64,000 nucleotides of DNA from Streptomyces chattanoogensis (lineage in GTDB: Bacteria > Actinomycetota > Actinomycetes > Streptomycetales > Streptomycetaceae): NCBI RefSeq assembly GCF_001294335.1, contig NZ_LGKG01000152.1:62001-126000 (forward strand), written 5' to 3'. Positions 9,043 through 17,683 of this stretch are shown one piece after another. Both the position numbers and the translations under genes were made by a program. The notes under the pieces are model-generated. The model ran no database searches and had not been told where the DNA came from. It saw only the letters and a list, made by a program, of their open reading frames with translations. Every line of letters starts with the position of its first letter. Positions within the stretch are counted from its first letter, which is position 1.

Positions 9043-11247
9043 ATGAGTGAATCCGCTGCCTCGTCGACCATCCGCTGGGAACAGGACGAGACCGGCATCG
9101 TCACCCTGGTCCTCGACGACCCCGACCAGTCCGCCAACACCATGAACAACGCCTTCAAGGCCTCCCTCACCGCGGTCGCCGACCGCCTGGAGGCCGAGAA
9201 GGACAGCATCCGCGGCATCGTCTTCACCTCCGCCAAGAAGACCTTCTTCGCCGGCGGCGACCTGCGCGAGCTGATCGCCGTCACCCCCGACCACGCCCAG
9301 CAGGCCTTCGAGGCGGGCAACGGCATCAAGCGCGACCTGCGCCGCATCGAGACCCTCGGCAAGCCCGTCGTCGCCGCGATCAACGGCGCGGCACTGGGCG
9401 GCGGCTACGAGATCGCGCTGGCCTGCCACCACCGCATCGCCCTCGACACCCCCGGCACCAAGATCGGCCTGCCCGAGGTCACCCTCGGCCTGCTGCCCGC
9501 GGGCGGCGGTGTCACCCGCACGGTGCGCCTCCTCGGCATCACCGACGCGCTGCTGAAGGTGCTGCTCCAGGGCACCCAGTACAACGCCACCCGGGCCAGG
9601 GACAACGGGCTCGTCCATGAGGTCGCCGAGACCCCCGAGGAGCTGATCGCCAAGGCGCGGACCTTCATCGACGCCCACCCCGAATCCCAGCAGCCCTGGG
9701 ACGTCAAGGGATACAAGATCCCCGGAGGCACTCCCGCCCACCCGAAGTTCGCGGCCAACCTCCCGGCCTTCCCCGCCAACCTCAAGAAGCAGGTCAACGG
9801 CGCGCCCTACCCCGCACCGCGCAACATCCTCGCGGCCGCCGTCGAAGGCTCCCAGGTCGACTTCGAGACCGCCCAGACCATCGAGGCGCGCTACTTCGTC
9901 GAGCTGGTCACCGGCCAGATCTCCAAGAACATGATCCAGGCCTTCTTCTTCGACCTGCAGGCCGTCAACTCCGGCGCCAGCCGCCCCAAGGGCATCGAGC
10001 CCCGCAAGGTCGAGAAGGTCGCCGTCCTCGGCGCCGGCATGATGGGCGCGGGCATCGCCTATTCCTGTGCCCGGGCAGGGATGCAGGTCGTCCTCAAGGA
10101 CGTCACCACCGAGGCGGCCGAGAAGGGCAAGGCGTACTCCGAGGGCCTGCTCGCCAAGGCGCTGTCCCGGGGCCGTGCGACCGAGGCCCAGCGCGACGAG
10201 CTGCTGGCGCGCATCACGCCCACCGCCGACCCGCAGGATCTCGCGGGCTGTGACGCCGTCATCGAGGCCGTCTTCGAGGACGTCGCGCTCAAGCACAAGG
10301 TGTTCAAGGAGATCCAGCACCTCGTCGCCCCCGACGCCCTGCTGTGCTCCAACACCTCCACGCTCCCCATCACGGTGCTGGCCGAAGGTGTCGAGCGCGA
10401 CCAGGACTTCATCGGGCTGCACTTCTTCTCGCCGGTCGACAAGATGCCGCTGGTGGAGATCATCAAGGGCCAGCGCACCGGCGACGAGGCCCTGGCCCGC
10501 GCCTTCGACCTGGTCCGACAGATCAAGAAGACCCCGATCGTGGTCAACGACTCCCGCGGCTTCTTCACCTCGCGCGTCATCGGCCACTTCATCAACGAAG
10601 GCGTCGCGATGATCGGCGAGGGCCTCGACCCGGCCTCCGTCGAACAGGCCGCCGCCCAGGCCGGCTACCCGGCCAAGGTGCTGTCCCTGATGGACGAGCT
10701 GACCCTCACCCTGCCGCGCAAGATCCGTAACGAGACCAGGCGGGCGATCGAGGAGGCCGGCGGCAGCTGGCAGCCGCACCCGGCCGACGCCGTCATCGAC
10801 CGCATGGTGGACGAGTTCGAACGGCCCGGCCGCAGTGGCGGCGCGGGCTTCTACGACTACGCCGAGGACGGCAAGCGAGCCGGGCTGTGGCCGGGGCTGC
10901 GCGAGCACTTCGCCAAGGAGGGCGCGGGCATCCCGTTCCTCGACATGCAGGAACGGATGCTGTTCTCCGAGGCGCTGGACACCGTCCGCTGCTTCGAGGA
11001 AGGCGTGCTGACCTCGGTCGCCGACGCCAACATCGGCTCCCTCTTCGGCATCGGCTTCCCCGGCTGGACCGGCGGCGTGATCCAGTACATCAACGGATAC
11101 CAGGGCGGCCCGGGGCGGGAGCACCTCGTCGGCCTGCCCGGCTTCGTGGCGCGCGCCCGCGAGCTGGAGGCGGCGTACGGCGAGCGGTTCGCGCCGTCCC
11201 CGCTGCTGGTCGAGAAGGCCGAGAAGGGCGAGAAGTTCAGCGACTGA
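9043..11247 (+). CDS. FadB-like 3-hydroxyacyl-CoA dehydrogenase / enoyl-CoA hydratase fusion
   Basis: This 734-residue bifunctional enzyme begins with a crotonase domain of about 300 residues, including AAINGAALGGGYEIALACHH with the oxyanion-hole glycines. The NAD-binding 3-hydroxyacyl-CoA dehydrogenase domain follows from about residue 325 (VAVLGAGMMGAGIAYSCARAG). HFFSPVDKMPLVEII carries the dehydrogenase His-Glu region. It hydrates enoyl-CoA and oxidises the product for the adjacent thiolase. GAGTACGCACCC precedes the ATG, so the ribosome site is weak and the gene is probably carried by coupling in the operon. Confidence 0.95.
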   Translation: MSESAASSTIRWEQDETGIVTLVLDDPDQSANTMNNAFKASLTAVADRLEAEKDSIRGIVFTSAKKTFFAGGDLRELIAVTPDHAQQAFEAGNGIKRDLRRIETLGKPVVAAINGAALGGGYEIALACHHRIALDTPGTKIGLPEVTLGLLPAGGGVTRTVRLLGITDALLKVLLQGTQYNATRARDNGLVHEVAETPEELIAKARTFIDAHPESQQPWDVKGYKIPGGTPAHPKFAANLPAFPANLKKQVNGAPYPAPRNILAAAVEGSQVDFETAQTIEARYFVELVTGQISKNMIQAFFFDLQAVNSGASRPKGIEPRKVEKVAVLGAGMMGAGIAYSCARAGMQVVLKDVTTEAAEKGKAYSEGLLAKALSRGRATEAQRDELLARITPTADPQDLAGCDAVIEAVFEDVALKHKVFKEIQHLVAPDALLCSNTSTLPITVLAEGVERDQDFIGLHFFSPVDKMPLVEIIKGQRTGDEALARAFDLVRQIKKTPIVVNDSRGFFTSRVIGHFINEGVAMIGEGLDPASVEQAAAQAGYPAKVLSLMDELTLTLPRKIRNETRRAIEEAGGSWQPHPADAVIDRMVDEFERPGRSGGAGFYDYAEDGKRAGLWPGLREHFAKEGAGIPFLDMQERMLFSEALDTVRCFEEGVLTSVADANIGSLFGIGFPGWTGGVIQYINGYQGGPGREHLVGLPGFVARARELEAAYGERFAPSPLLVEKAEKGEKFSD

Positions 11248-11255
11248 CCACTGTG

Positions 11256-11280
11256 GGGGCGGGCCCCGTCGGCCCGCCCC
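11256..11280. terminator. Bidirectional terminator between fadB-like and MerR genes
   Basis: GGGGCGGGCC and GGCCCGCCCC form 10-bp arms around CCGTC in the 33-base gap between convergent genes. Confidence 0.7.
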
Positions 11281-12030
11281 TCACCCCTCGCCCTCGGTCC
11301 GGTCGGGCGCGTTCTCGCTGAACCACTCCCGCAGTTCCTGCTTCATCGACCTCTGGAAGGCGGTGACCAGTGCCTGCACCACCATCGGCTGCATATGGGC
11401 CGAGAGCGACTTCATCCGCGCCATGTCCTCGGCATCCGGCCCGCCGTCCCGGTACGGATCCCATACCTCGTCCTTGAAGAGCCGGCTCAGCTCGCGCGCC
11501 GCCGAGCGGGTGTGCTCGATGACGACGGTGCGTGCGGCCAGGATCGTCTCCAGCGCGATCGGTACGTCCAGCAGCCGCGCCCCGAGATGCAACAGGCCCG
11601 GATCGACCTGGAAGACCCGCGGGTCCTCGGTCCGTACGAGCACGCTCATGGCCGCCAGCCGGTCCAGGTCCTCCTCGGTCAGATCCCTGCCGACCCGCCG
11701 CTCCAGCTGTTCGCGGGTCGCGTCCTCCGCCTTGTCCGGCACCCAACTCGCCACCAGCGCCCGGTGGATGGCCAGGTCCTGAGCGCTCAGATCGGGCGGC
11801 AGCTGCGCCAGATAGCGCTCGATCGCGGACAGGGTCAGGCCCTGATGCTGGAGTTCCTCGATCAGCGCGAGCCGCGAGAGATGGTCCGGTCCGTAGCGGC
11901 CGACCCGGCGCGGGCCGATCTCGGGCGGCGGCAGCAGTCCGCGGGTGCTGTAGAAGCGGATGGTGCGGACCGTGACGCCGGCGCGGGCGGCCAGCTCGTC
12001 GACCGTGAGGTCGGTGGCGGACTCCATCAT
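11281..12030 (-). CDS. MerR family transcriptional regulator
   Basis: This 249-residue regulator has an N-terminal MerR winged helix: LTVDELAARAGVTVRTIRFYSTRGLLPPPE followed by GRYGPDHLSRLALIEELQHQG. The C-terminal part of about 150 residues is helical and lacks the cysteines of metal sensors, so it may sense an acyl or small organic ligand. Two ATG codons (12030 and 12027) and a TTG at 12036 are possible starts. A TACTGT -10-like box ends five bases before ATG 12030, which would give a leaderless message. Its convergent position to the beta-oxidation operon makes it a candidate regulator of that operon, though this is inference. Confidence 0.85.
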   Translation of the reverse strand: MMESATDLTVDELAARAGVTVRTIRFYSTRGLLPPPEIGPRRVGRYGPDHLSRLALIEELQHQGLTLSAIERYLAQLPPDLSAQDLAIHRALVASWVPDKAEDATREQLERRVGRDLTEEDLDRLAAMSVLVRTEDPRVFQVDPGLLHLGARLLDVPIALETILAARTVVIEHTRSAARELSRLFKDEVWDPYRDGGPDAEDMARMKSLSAHMQPMVVQALVTAFQRSMKQELREWFSENAPDRTEGEG

Positions 12031-12035
12031 GTTCA

Positions 12036-12048
12036 ACAGTATTGCTGT
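12036..12048 (-). promoter_or_regulatory. Dyad and -10-like box at the MerR start
   Basis: ACAG-TATTG-CTGT is a 4-bp dyad over a TACTGT hexamer (minus strand) directly before the MerR start codon. This is consistent with autoregulation of a leaderless transcript. Confidence 0.4.
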
Positions 12049-12231
12049 CTCACCACTCTTGTGAAACCTTCCGGACCCCCCCGTTCGGGCCGTAGTTCAG
12101 GCTCTCACTCCTCCGTCAGGTCAAGGCGGAGGTGCTGGATCCGCCGCCGGCGCCGGCCGGGTTCGACCGGCTGGTGTGGACGGCGAGTGCGTCCGCGCCG
12201 ATGCCGCCCGGTGTGGTCCGGTTCTGGGCCG

Positions 12232-12540
12232 GAGGGCCGGCCGTACCTGGTCGCGCTGCTGGTGCGGGACGCGGAGCTCGCCCCCGTCTGGGCGGCGCGC
12301 CACGGGATCGAGGGGACACTCGGGGAGCCGGCCGGGCATCTGGCCGTCCGAAAAGAGGTCGAGCGGGCCGTTGAGGCCGCGGATGCGCGACTGAATCACA
12401 TCGATCAGGTGAAGCGCTTGTTACTGCTGAGTGAGGAGCGAAGTCCGGAGAGTGGCGAATTGCCCCCCTCTCTGACGCTGCGACGGCGGGTGATCGAGGC
12501 GAAATACCGTCGCTTCCTACAAAGTTTTTACGCCATGTGA
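12232..12540 (+). pseudogene. C-terminal fragment of a long-chain acyl-CoA synthetase
   Basis: About 100 codons remain readable, from RPYLVALLVRDAEL to FLQSFYAM. They match the end of FadD15-type AMP-forming ligases: the RPYxxALL strand, an EVERAVEAADARLNHIDQVKR-like helix, then SGELPPSLTLRRRVIEAKY, where the family normally has GELTPTMKLRRRVIxxKY. The adenylation core is absent; upstream sequence to about 12120 shows no recognisable part. A TTA codon occurs in it, unlike the intact neighbours. It probably records loss of the ligase that once fed the adjacent beta-oxidation operon. Confidence 0.75.
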
Positions 12541-12649
12541 TCTCGCGCACAGACGGGGGAGCGGACTTCCAGGAAGGTGTGCCGTCGGCCGACCGCGCGA
12601 TCCGCGGGTTCCGGTCTCGGCTCTGCCTTGAAAGCGAGATCCACCAGCA

Positions 12650-14113
12650 GTGAGCACCACAGAAACCGTCACTGAGACAGCCCAGAGGTCAACTGACGGG
12701 GGGAGCGGCGCGCAGCAGGACGCGGGCGACGCGGGCTACAGCAAGGGCCTCAAGGGCCGTCACATCAACATGATCGCCATCGGCGGGGCGATCGGCACCG
12801 GTCTGTTCCTCGGTGCCGGTGGCCGTCTCCACTCCGCCGGTCCCGCGCTGGCCGTCGCCTACGCGGTCTGCGGTCTGTTCGCCTTCTTCGTCGTACGGGC
12901 CCTGGGCGAGCTGGTGGTGCACCGCCCGTCGTCCGGCTCCTTCGTCTCGTACGCCCGGGAGTTCCTGGGTGAGAAGGGCGCCTACGTCGCCGGCTGGATG
13001 TATGTCGTCAACTGGTCCACGACCGGTATCGCCGACATCACGGCGATCGCGCTCTACACGCACTACTGGAGCCTGTTCACCAGCATCCCGCAGTGGGTGA
13101 TGGCCCTGATCGCACTGGCCGTCGTGCTGTCGATCAACCTGATCTCGGTGAAGATCTTCGGTGAGATGGAGTTCTGGTTCGCGATCATCAAGGTCGCCGC
13201 GCTGGTCGTCTTCATGTTCATCGGCATCTTCCTGCTGGCCACCCAGCACCCCGTCGGCGGACACACGCCGGGCCTGAGCCTGATCACCGACCACGGCGGA
13301 ATCTTCCCGACCGGTCTGCTGCCGGTGGTGATCGTGCTCCAGGGCGTGGTCTTCGCGTACTCCGCCGTCGAGCTGGTCGGCGTCGCCGCCGGTGAGACCG
13401 GCGACCCGAAGAAGGTCGTGCCCAAGGCCGTCAACTCCATCATGTGGCGGGTGGGCGTCTTCTACGTCGGCTCGGTGGTCCTGCTGGCGATGCTGCTGCC
13501 GTGGAACAAGTACGTCGGCGGCGAGAGCCCCTTCGTGACGGTGCTGTCCAACGTAGGTGTCCCGGCCGCGGGCGATGTGATGAACCTCGTCGTGCTGACC
13601 GCGGCGATGTCCAGCCTCAACTCCGGCCTCTACTCGACCGGCCGCATTCTGCGCTCGATGTCGATGGCGGGCTCCGCGCCGAAGTTCGCCGGCAAGATGA
13701 ACCGCAACCAGGTGCCCTACGGCGGCATCATGCTCACCTCCGCGGTCTGTGTGCTCGGTGTCGGGCTCAACTACTGGCTGCCGGGCCAGGCGTTCGAGAT
13801 CGTGCTGAACATCGCGGCGCTGGGCATCGTCAGCACCTGGTGCACGATCATGATCTGCCACATGGTGTTCGTCCGCCGGGCGAAGGCGGGCCTGGTCGAG
13901 CGCCCGCGCTTCCGGCTCCCCGGCACGCCGGTCACCGATATCGCCACCATCATCTTCCTCATCGGCGTCATCGTGCTGATGTGGTTCGACGACGGTGTCG
14001 GCCGGCAGACCGTGATGCTGATCCCGGTCCTCGGTGCCGCCCTGGTCGTCGGCTGGTACGCGGTCCGCGGCCGGGTGGCCCGGATCGCCAAGGAGCGCGA
14101 GGCGGCGAAGTAG
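12650..14113 (+). CDS. ansP: Amino acid permease, probable L-asparagine permease (APC family)
   Basis: This 487-residue protein has twelve predicted membrane spans. It follows the mycobacterial and enterobacterial AnsP pattern: GYSKGLKGRHINMIAIGGAIGTGLFLGAGGRL at TM1, then RALGELVVHRPSSGSFVSYAREF, the asparagine-permease-typical FAYSAVELVGVAAGET and MSSLNSGLYSTGRILRSM. It would import L-asparagine, possibly other neutral amino acids, driven by protons. The start is the GTG at 12650 and the promoter is not evident. A strong terminator follows. Gamma-aminobutyrate or proline permease remains possible within the family. Confidence 0.85.
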   Translation: MSTTETVTETAQRSTDGGSGAQQDAGDAGYSKGLKGRHINMIAIGGAIGTGLFLGAGGRLHSAGPALAVAYAVCGLFAFFVVRALGELVVHRPSSGSFVSYAREFLGEKGAYVAGWMYVVNWSTTGIADITAIALYTHYWSLFTSIPQWVMALIALAVVLSINLISVKIFGEMEFWFAIIKVAALVVFMFIGIFLLATQHPVGGHTPGLSLITDHGGIFPTGLLPVVIVLQGVVFAYSAVELVGVAAGETGDPKKVVPKAVNSIMWRVGVFYVGSVVLLAMLLPWNKYVGGESPFVTVLSNVGVPAAGDVMNLVVLTAAMSSLNSGLYSTGRILRSMSMAGSAPKFAGKMNRNQVPYGGIMLTSAVCVLGVGLNYWLPGQAFEIVLNIAALGIVSTWCTIMICHMVFVRRAKAGLVERPRFRLPGTPVTDIATIIFLIGVIVLMWFDDGVGRQTVMLIPVLGAALVVGWYAVRGRVARIAKEREAAK

Positions 14114-14140
14114 CCGCACACCGGCGCACGCCTGAGTGAT

Positions 14141-14182
14141 GAGGGCGGCCGCGGAGGCCCAAGGGCTTCCGCGGCCGCCCTC
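14141..14182 (+). terminator. Strong hairpin terminator after ansP
   Basis: Fifteen-base perfect arms (GAGGGCGGCCGCGGA / TCCGCGGCCGCCCTC) extend inward with G:U pairs around GGCCCAAGGGCT, 28 bases after the permease stop. Confidence 0.85.
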
Positions 14183-14245
14183 ACGCTGTGCGGCCCCGGC
14201 CTGCCCCTGGCCCCGGCTTGCCCCCGGCCTGCCCTCCTCCGCCCG

Positions 14246-14268
14246 ATGTCAGTGGTCGCCCTTACCGT
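14246..14268 (+). promoter_or_regulatory. RecA-independent DNA-damage (PafBC-type) promoter, leaderless
   Basis: ATGTCAGTG, eight bases, then TACCGT fits TTGTCRGTG-N8-TAnnnT with one mismatch. The -10 box ends seven bases before the ATG at 14275, so the transcript would start at the start codon. Confidence 0.65.
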
Positions 14269-14274
14269 TGAGGC

Positions 14275-14757
14275 ATGACTGAGAACACGGGGATCTCATA
14301 CGTCAAGGGGGACGCCACCGCGCCGCAGGGCAAGGGCGTCAAGATCATCACGCATGTCTGCAACGACCTCGGCGGCTGGGGCAAGGGCTTCGTCCTGGCT
14401 CTCTCCCGGCGCTGGCCGGAGCCGGAGGCCGCCTACCGGAAGTGGCACCGCGAGCGCGCGGGGAACGACTTCGGGCTGGGCGCAACCCAGTTCGTCCGGG
14501 TCGGGGAGCGGCTGTGGGTGGCCAATGTCGTGGGGCAGCGCGGCATACGTACGGGCAGCAAGGGCGTCCCGGTGCGGTACGAAGCCATCGCCGCGGGGCT
14601 CGGCCGGGTCGCGGCCAAGGCCCAGGAGCTCGGCGCGTCGGTCCATATGCCACGGATCGGCTGCGGGCTGGCGGGCGGCAAATGGTCCCGGGTGGAGCCG
14701 CTGATATCCGAGCGGCTCACCCGACACGGCATACCGGTGACGGTCTACGACCACTGA
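14275..14757 (+). CDS. Macro domain protein (ADP-ribose binding/hydrolase type)
   Basis: This 160-residue protein is one macro domain. It opens ISYVKGDATAPQGKGVKIITHVCNDLGGWGKGFVLALS, with the ADP-ribose-binding NDxGxWGKG loop, and has HMPRIGCGLAGGKW as the second phosphate loop. The layout resembles ALC1-like/TARG1 and DarG macro domains, which remove ADP-ribose from glutamate or from DNA thymidine. It acts in the cytoplasm and no toxin partner is adjacent. The ATG sits at the predicted transcription start of a DNA-damage-type promoter, so a role in reversing damage-linked ADP-ribosylation is plausible but inferred. Confidence 0.9.
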   Translation: MTENTGISYVKGDATAPQGKGVKIITHVCNDLGGWGKGFVLALSRRWPEPEAAYRKWHRERAGNDFGLGATQFVRVGERLWVANVVGQRGIRTGSKGVPVRYEAIAAGLGRVAAKAQELGASVHMPRIGCGLAGGKWSRVEPLISERLTRHGIPVTVYDH

Positions 14758-14789
14758 GGCCCGCGCCCGCCCTGCCCCCATCCTCACGA

Positions 14790-14809
14790 GGGTGTATCTG
14801 AGTACACCC
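14790..14809. promoter_or_regulatory. 7-bp inverted repeat, candidate operator
   Basis: GGGTGTA-N6-TACACCC lies 57 bases before the CPBP protease gene. It could bind the response regulator encoded in the same operon, or be a terminator for the macro-domain gene; the AT content of the stem favours an operator. Confidence 0.45.
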
Positions 14810-14865
14810 CTGCCCGGCATCCAGACACAGTGGCGGCGGGCCCGCCGGGCGGCATTGTCGGTGCC

Positions 14866-15702
14866 ATGCGAAGGAATTCCGTCGACATCAGGGCGATGGC
14901 CCTGTTCCTCACCGTTGCCTTTGTGGCGGCCGGAGCGCTGGGCGCACTCCAGCCCGCGACCCGGATACCGAGTGAGGTCATCCAGCTGACACAGTTCGGA
15001 CCCGCACTCGGGGTGGGCCTTGCCGCGCTGCTCTGGCCGGGGCGCGTGCGGGAGCTGCTCGCCGGACCCGTGCCGGGCCGCAGCCGTCAGGGGGTGCTCC
15101 TGCTCGTCACGGCGCCGCTGATCATCGCGCTGAGCGTCGGCGCGTACGCGGCGCTCACCGGGGACGCGCACTCCACGCGGCCGGGCGCCCCGTTCGCGTT
15201 GATCGCCGCGGCACAGCTGATCGGCGCGTGTGGCGAGGAGATCGGGTGGCGCTGCTTCCTGCAGCCGCTGCTGCTCACCCGCTTCGGCCCCCTTGCGGCG
15301 TCGGTCGCGGTGGGCGTGGTGTGGGGCGTCTGGCACGTCCAGATTTTCGCCGGACACCCTGTGTATGCAGGGGCGTTCATGACGGCGGCCGTGTCCATGT
15401 CGGTGGTGATGGGGTGGGCCCTTGAAGGGAGGCGGGCTTCCAGGCTGCTGCTCGCAGGGGGCTTTCACGCTCTGATCAACCTCGGCATGCTGCTGTTCAT
15501 GGACGAAGAGTCCGGCGCGGTGCTCCCGATGGTGCTGTTCGGCGCCTCGTGCCTGGCAGCGGCGGGACTGTGGACGTGGAAGAGCGCGGGCAGGGCACGC
15601 TCGACGGCACCAACACCAACACCGGCACAGGCACAGGCACCAACACCGGCACCGGCACCGGAACCGGCTAGGATCCCCCCGATCATGGACGATGTTCGAT
15701 AA
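14866..15702 (+). CDS. CPBP family intramembrane glutamic endopeptidase
   Basis: This 278-residue protein has about eight hydrophobic segments. It carries the CPBP/Abi motifs: CGEEIGWRCFLQPLLL with the EExxxR catalytic glutamates near residue 124, WGVWHVQIF with FxxxH, and the late GGFHALINLGMLLF. Family members cleave within membranes, as in CAAX processing. The ATG at 14866 begins MRRNSVDIRAMALFLTVA. The C-terminal 35 residues are a Thr-Pro-Ala low-complexity tail encoded by ACCGGC/ACAGGC hexamer repeats. The gene overlaps the start of the sensor kinase by 11 bases, so it may report to or modulate that two-component system. Confidence 0.88.
   Translation: MRRNSVDIRAMALFLTVAFVAAGALGALQPATRIPSEVIQLTQFGPALGVGLAALLWPGRVRELLAGPVPGRSRQGVLLLVTAPLIIALSVGAYAALTGDAHSTRPGAPFALIAAAQLIGACGEEIGWRCFLQPLLLTRFGPLAASVAVGVVWGVWHVQIFAGHPVYAGAFMTAAVSMSVVMGWALEGRRASRLLLAGGFHALINLGMLLFMDEESGAVLPMVLFGASCLAAAGLWTWKSAGRARSTAPTPTPAQAQAPTPAPAPEPARIPPIMDDVR
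15608..15668. repeat. Hexamer microsatellite at the end of the CPBP gene
   Basis: About ten imperfect copies of ACCGGC, ACAGGC and ACCAAC encode a TP/AP/QA tail. Length variation here would keep frame, because the unit is six bases. Confidence 0.6.
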
Positions 15703-16966
15703 GCCACGTGCGGTCGCCTCCCGCGCCTGTGTCGCCGTCGGCCGGTGCCAGCTGGCGAGCCTGCATGCCCTCGCGGTGTCGGCGGTGGGCTCGCTGGTGG
15801 TACTCGCCCTGCTGCTGATGCCCGTGGGCGTGGGCTTCCGGCTGCTGCCGCCCGCCGCGCGGGCCCTGCGCGTACTGTCCGATCGTTCCCGTTCACGCGC
15901 CGACCGGTGGACGGGCGTCCGTATCGGCCCACCGGAGCCGCTGCCCGCGGACCGTGCCCTCAACGCCCGCAAGAGGTCGGGCGCGATCATCGCCGATGAG
16001 GGGTTCTGGCGCGACCTGGCGTGGGCCTGGCTGGAGCCGGTGACCGGCGGCCTCCTCGTCGCCGTACCCCTCGCCCTGGTCGAGTACGGGGTGTTCGGCG
16101 CACTGGTGCAGCCGTTCGTCTGGCGGCTCATCAACGACGGCAACTGGTACGCATTCGTCCCCGTGCACAGCACCGCCACCATGTGTGCCGCCCTTTTGCT
16201 GGGCCTTGCCTTCATGGCTGCCGGACTGCTTGCCGCCCCCGCCACGCTCCGGCTGCACGCCCGGGTGAGCCGACCGCTGCTTTCCGCGTCGCGCAGCGTC
16301 CAGCTCGCCCGGCGCGTCGAGCGGCTCGCCGGCACCCGTGCCAGGGCCCTGGACACCCAGGCCGCCGAACTGCGGCGCATCGAGCGGAACTTGCACGACG
16401 GCGCACAGGCCCGGCTGGTCGCCCTGGGGATGACGCTGGACCGCGCCACCCGGCTGATGGAGACGGACCCGGCGGCGGCGCGCGAGCTCCTGCTGGACGT
16501 CCGCCGAACGTCCGAGGGCGCCCTGCAGGACCTGCGCAACCTGGTGCACGGCATCCACCCGCCGGTCCTCGCCGACCGGGGCCTGGGCGACGCCGTCCGG
16601 TCGCTGGCGCTCGACAGCTTCCTCGACGTCCACGTCGAGACCCGGCTGCCGGGCCGCCTCCCGGCACCGGTCGAGTCCGCCGCCTACTTCGCGGTGAGCG
16701 AGGCGCTGACGAACGCGGCGAAGCACTCCGGGGCCCGCGAGGTCGGCATCGTCCTGACCCACGAGAACGGGCTGCTGCGCGCAACCGTCACCGACGACGG
16801 TCACGGCGGCGCCGACCCCTCACGGGGCACCGGGCTGGCCGGTGTGCGACAGCGATTGGATACCTTCGACGGCACCCTCGACCTGCACAGTCCGCAGGGC
16901 GGACCGACCACCGTGACGATGGAGATTCCGTGCGCGTTGTCCTCGCCGAAGACCTGTTCCTCCTGA
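15692..16966 (+). CDS. Sensor histidine kinase (HisKA_3 type)
   Basis: This 424-residue membrane kinase has four hydrophobic helices in the first 210 residues with short loops. A dimerisation/phosphoacceptor domain follows, with His235 in ERNLHDGAQARLVALGM. The HATPase domain carries EALTNAAKHSGA (N box) and DDGHGGADPSRGTGLAGVRQRL (G boxes). It autophosphorylates and passes phosphate to the response regulator, whose gene overlaps it by 37 bases. The start ATG at 15692 lies inside the protease gene. The membrane part is a streptomycete 'sensor' domain without a recognisable ligand pocket. Confidence 0.92.
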   Translation: MFDKPRAVASRACVAVGRCQLASLHALAVSAVGSLVVLALLLMPVGVGFRLLPPAARALRVLSDRSRSRADRWTGVRIGPPEPLPADRALNARKRSGAIIADEGFWRDLAWAWLEPVTGGLLVAVPLALVEYGVFGALVQPFVWRLINDGNWYAFVPVHSTATMCAALLLGLAFMAAGLLAAPATLRLHARVSRPLLSASRSVQLARRVERLAGTRARALDTQAAELRRIERNLHDGAQARLVALGMTLDRATRLMETDPAAARELLLDVRRTSEGALQDLRNLVHGIHPPVLADRGLGDAVRSLALDSFLDVHVETRLPGRLPAPVESAAYFAVSEALTNAAKHSGAREVGIVLTHENGLLRATVTDDGHGGADPSRGTGLAGVRQRLDTFDGTLDLHSPQGGPTTVTMEIPCALSSPKTCSS

Positions 16967-17580
16967 GAGACGGGCTGATACGCACCCTTCAGGAGCACGG
17001 CTGCGAGGTCGTCGCGGTGGACAACGGCCCGTCGCTGCTGCGTGCGCTCCTCGAGGAGGGGGACGCGGCACCGGATGCCGCCGTCGTCGATGTGCGGCTG
17101 CCGCCGACCTTCACCGACGAGGGGCTGCAGGCCGCACTCGAAGCCCGTCGCCGGCGGCCCGGACTGCCCGTCCTCATACTCTCCCAGTACGTCGACCAGC
17201 TGTACGCGAACGAGCTGCTGGCCGGCGGCGAGGGAGGCGTCGGGTATCTGCTCAAGGACCGGGTCACCCACACCGGGCAGTTCATCGACGCGGTCCGCCG
17301 GGTGGCTGCCGGAGGCACGGTGATGGACCCTCAGGTCATCGCCCGGCTGCTGTCGCGCAGCGACGCCCGGGGCACGATCGGCGGCCTGACCCAGCGTGAG
17401 CGGGATGTCCTCGAGCTGATGGCCGAGGGCCGGTCCAACGCGGCCATCGCCGCCGGCCTGCACATCAGCGAGAGCGCCGTCGCCAAGCACACCGCAAGCA
17501 TTTTCACCAAGCTCCGGATCCACCCGTCGGCGGACGACAACCGCAGGGTGCTGGCCGTGCTGGCCTATCTCAAGCGCTAG
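16930..17580 (+). CDS. LuxR/NarL family response regulator
   Basis: This 216-residue regulator has a receiver domain (RVVLAEDLFLLRDGL, phosphoacceptor Asp54 in VVDVRLPP, Lys in YLLKDRV). A C-terminal LuxR helix-turn-helix follows, with LTQRERDVLELMAEGRSNAAIAAGL and SAVAKHTASIFTKL. The GTG start at 16930 lies within the kinase gene in another frame, and the 37-base overlap is usual for such pairs. Candidate targets include the protease-kinase-regulator operon itself, through the inverted repeat at 14790-14809. Confidence 0.93.
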   Translation: MRVVLAEDLFLLRDGLIRTLQEHGCEVVAVDNGPSLLRALLEEGDAAPDAAVVDVRLPPTFTDEGLQAALEARRRRPGLPVLILSQYVDQLYANELLAGGEGGVGYLLKDRVTHTGQFIDAVRRVAAGGTVMDPQVIARLLSRSDARGTIGGLTQRERDVLELMAEGRSNAAIAAGLHISESAVAKHTASIFTKLRIHPSADDNRRVLAVLAYLKR

Positions 17581-17649
17581 GACGCCGTGTTCACCGGACA
17601 GCGCGCCGGGCTGCCGAAGGAGAGCCCGACGCGCTGCCGGACAACGGAC

Positions 17650-17673
17650 GGCCGCACCCGGTCCGGTGCGGCC
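17650..17673. terminator. Bidirectional terminator
   Basis: GGCCGCACC and GGTGCGGCC (9-bp arms, 6-nt loop) lie between the convergent response regulator and sphingomyelinase genes. Confidence 0.7.
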
Positions 17674-17683
17674 GCACGGCCGA

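Noticed and set aside
8164..11124. Very long open frame on the minus strand opposite the thiolase and FadB-like genes
   Set aside because: It mirrors high-GC codon bias of the real genes, has no family motifs and covers both of them.
14853..14874. TTGTCGGTG before the CPBP gene as a fourth damage-type promoter
   Set aside because: No TAnnnT lies eight bases downstream, and the motif runs into the start codon.
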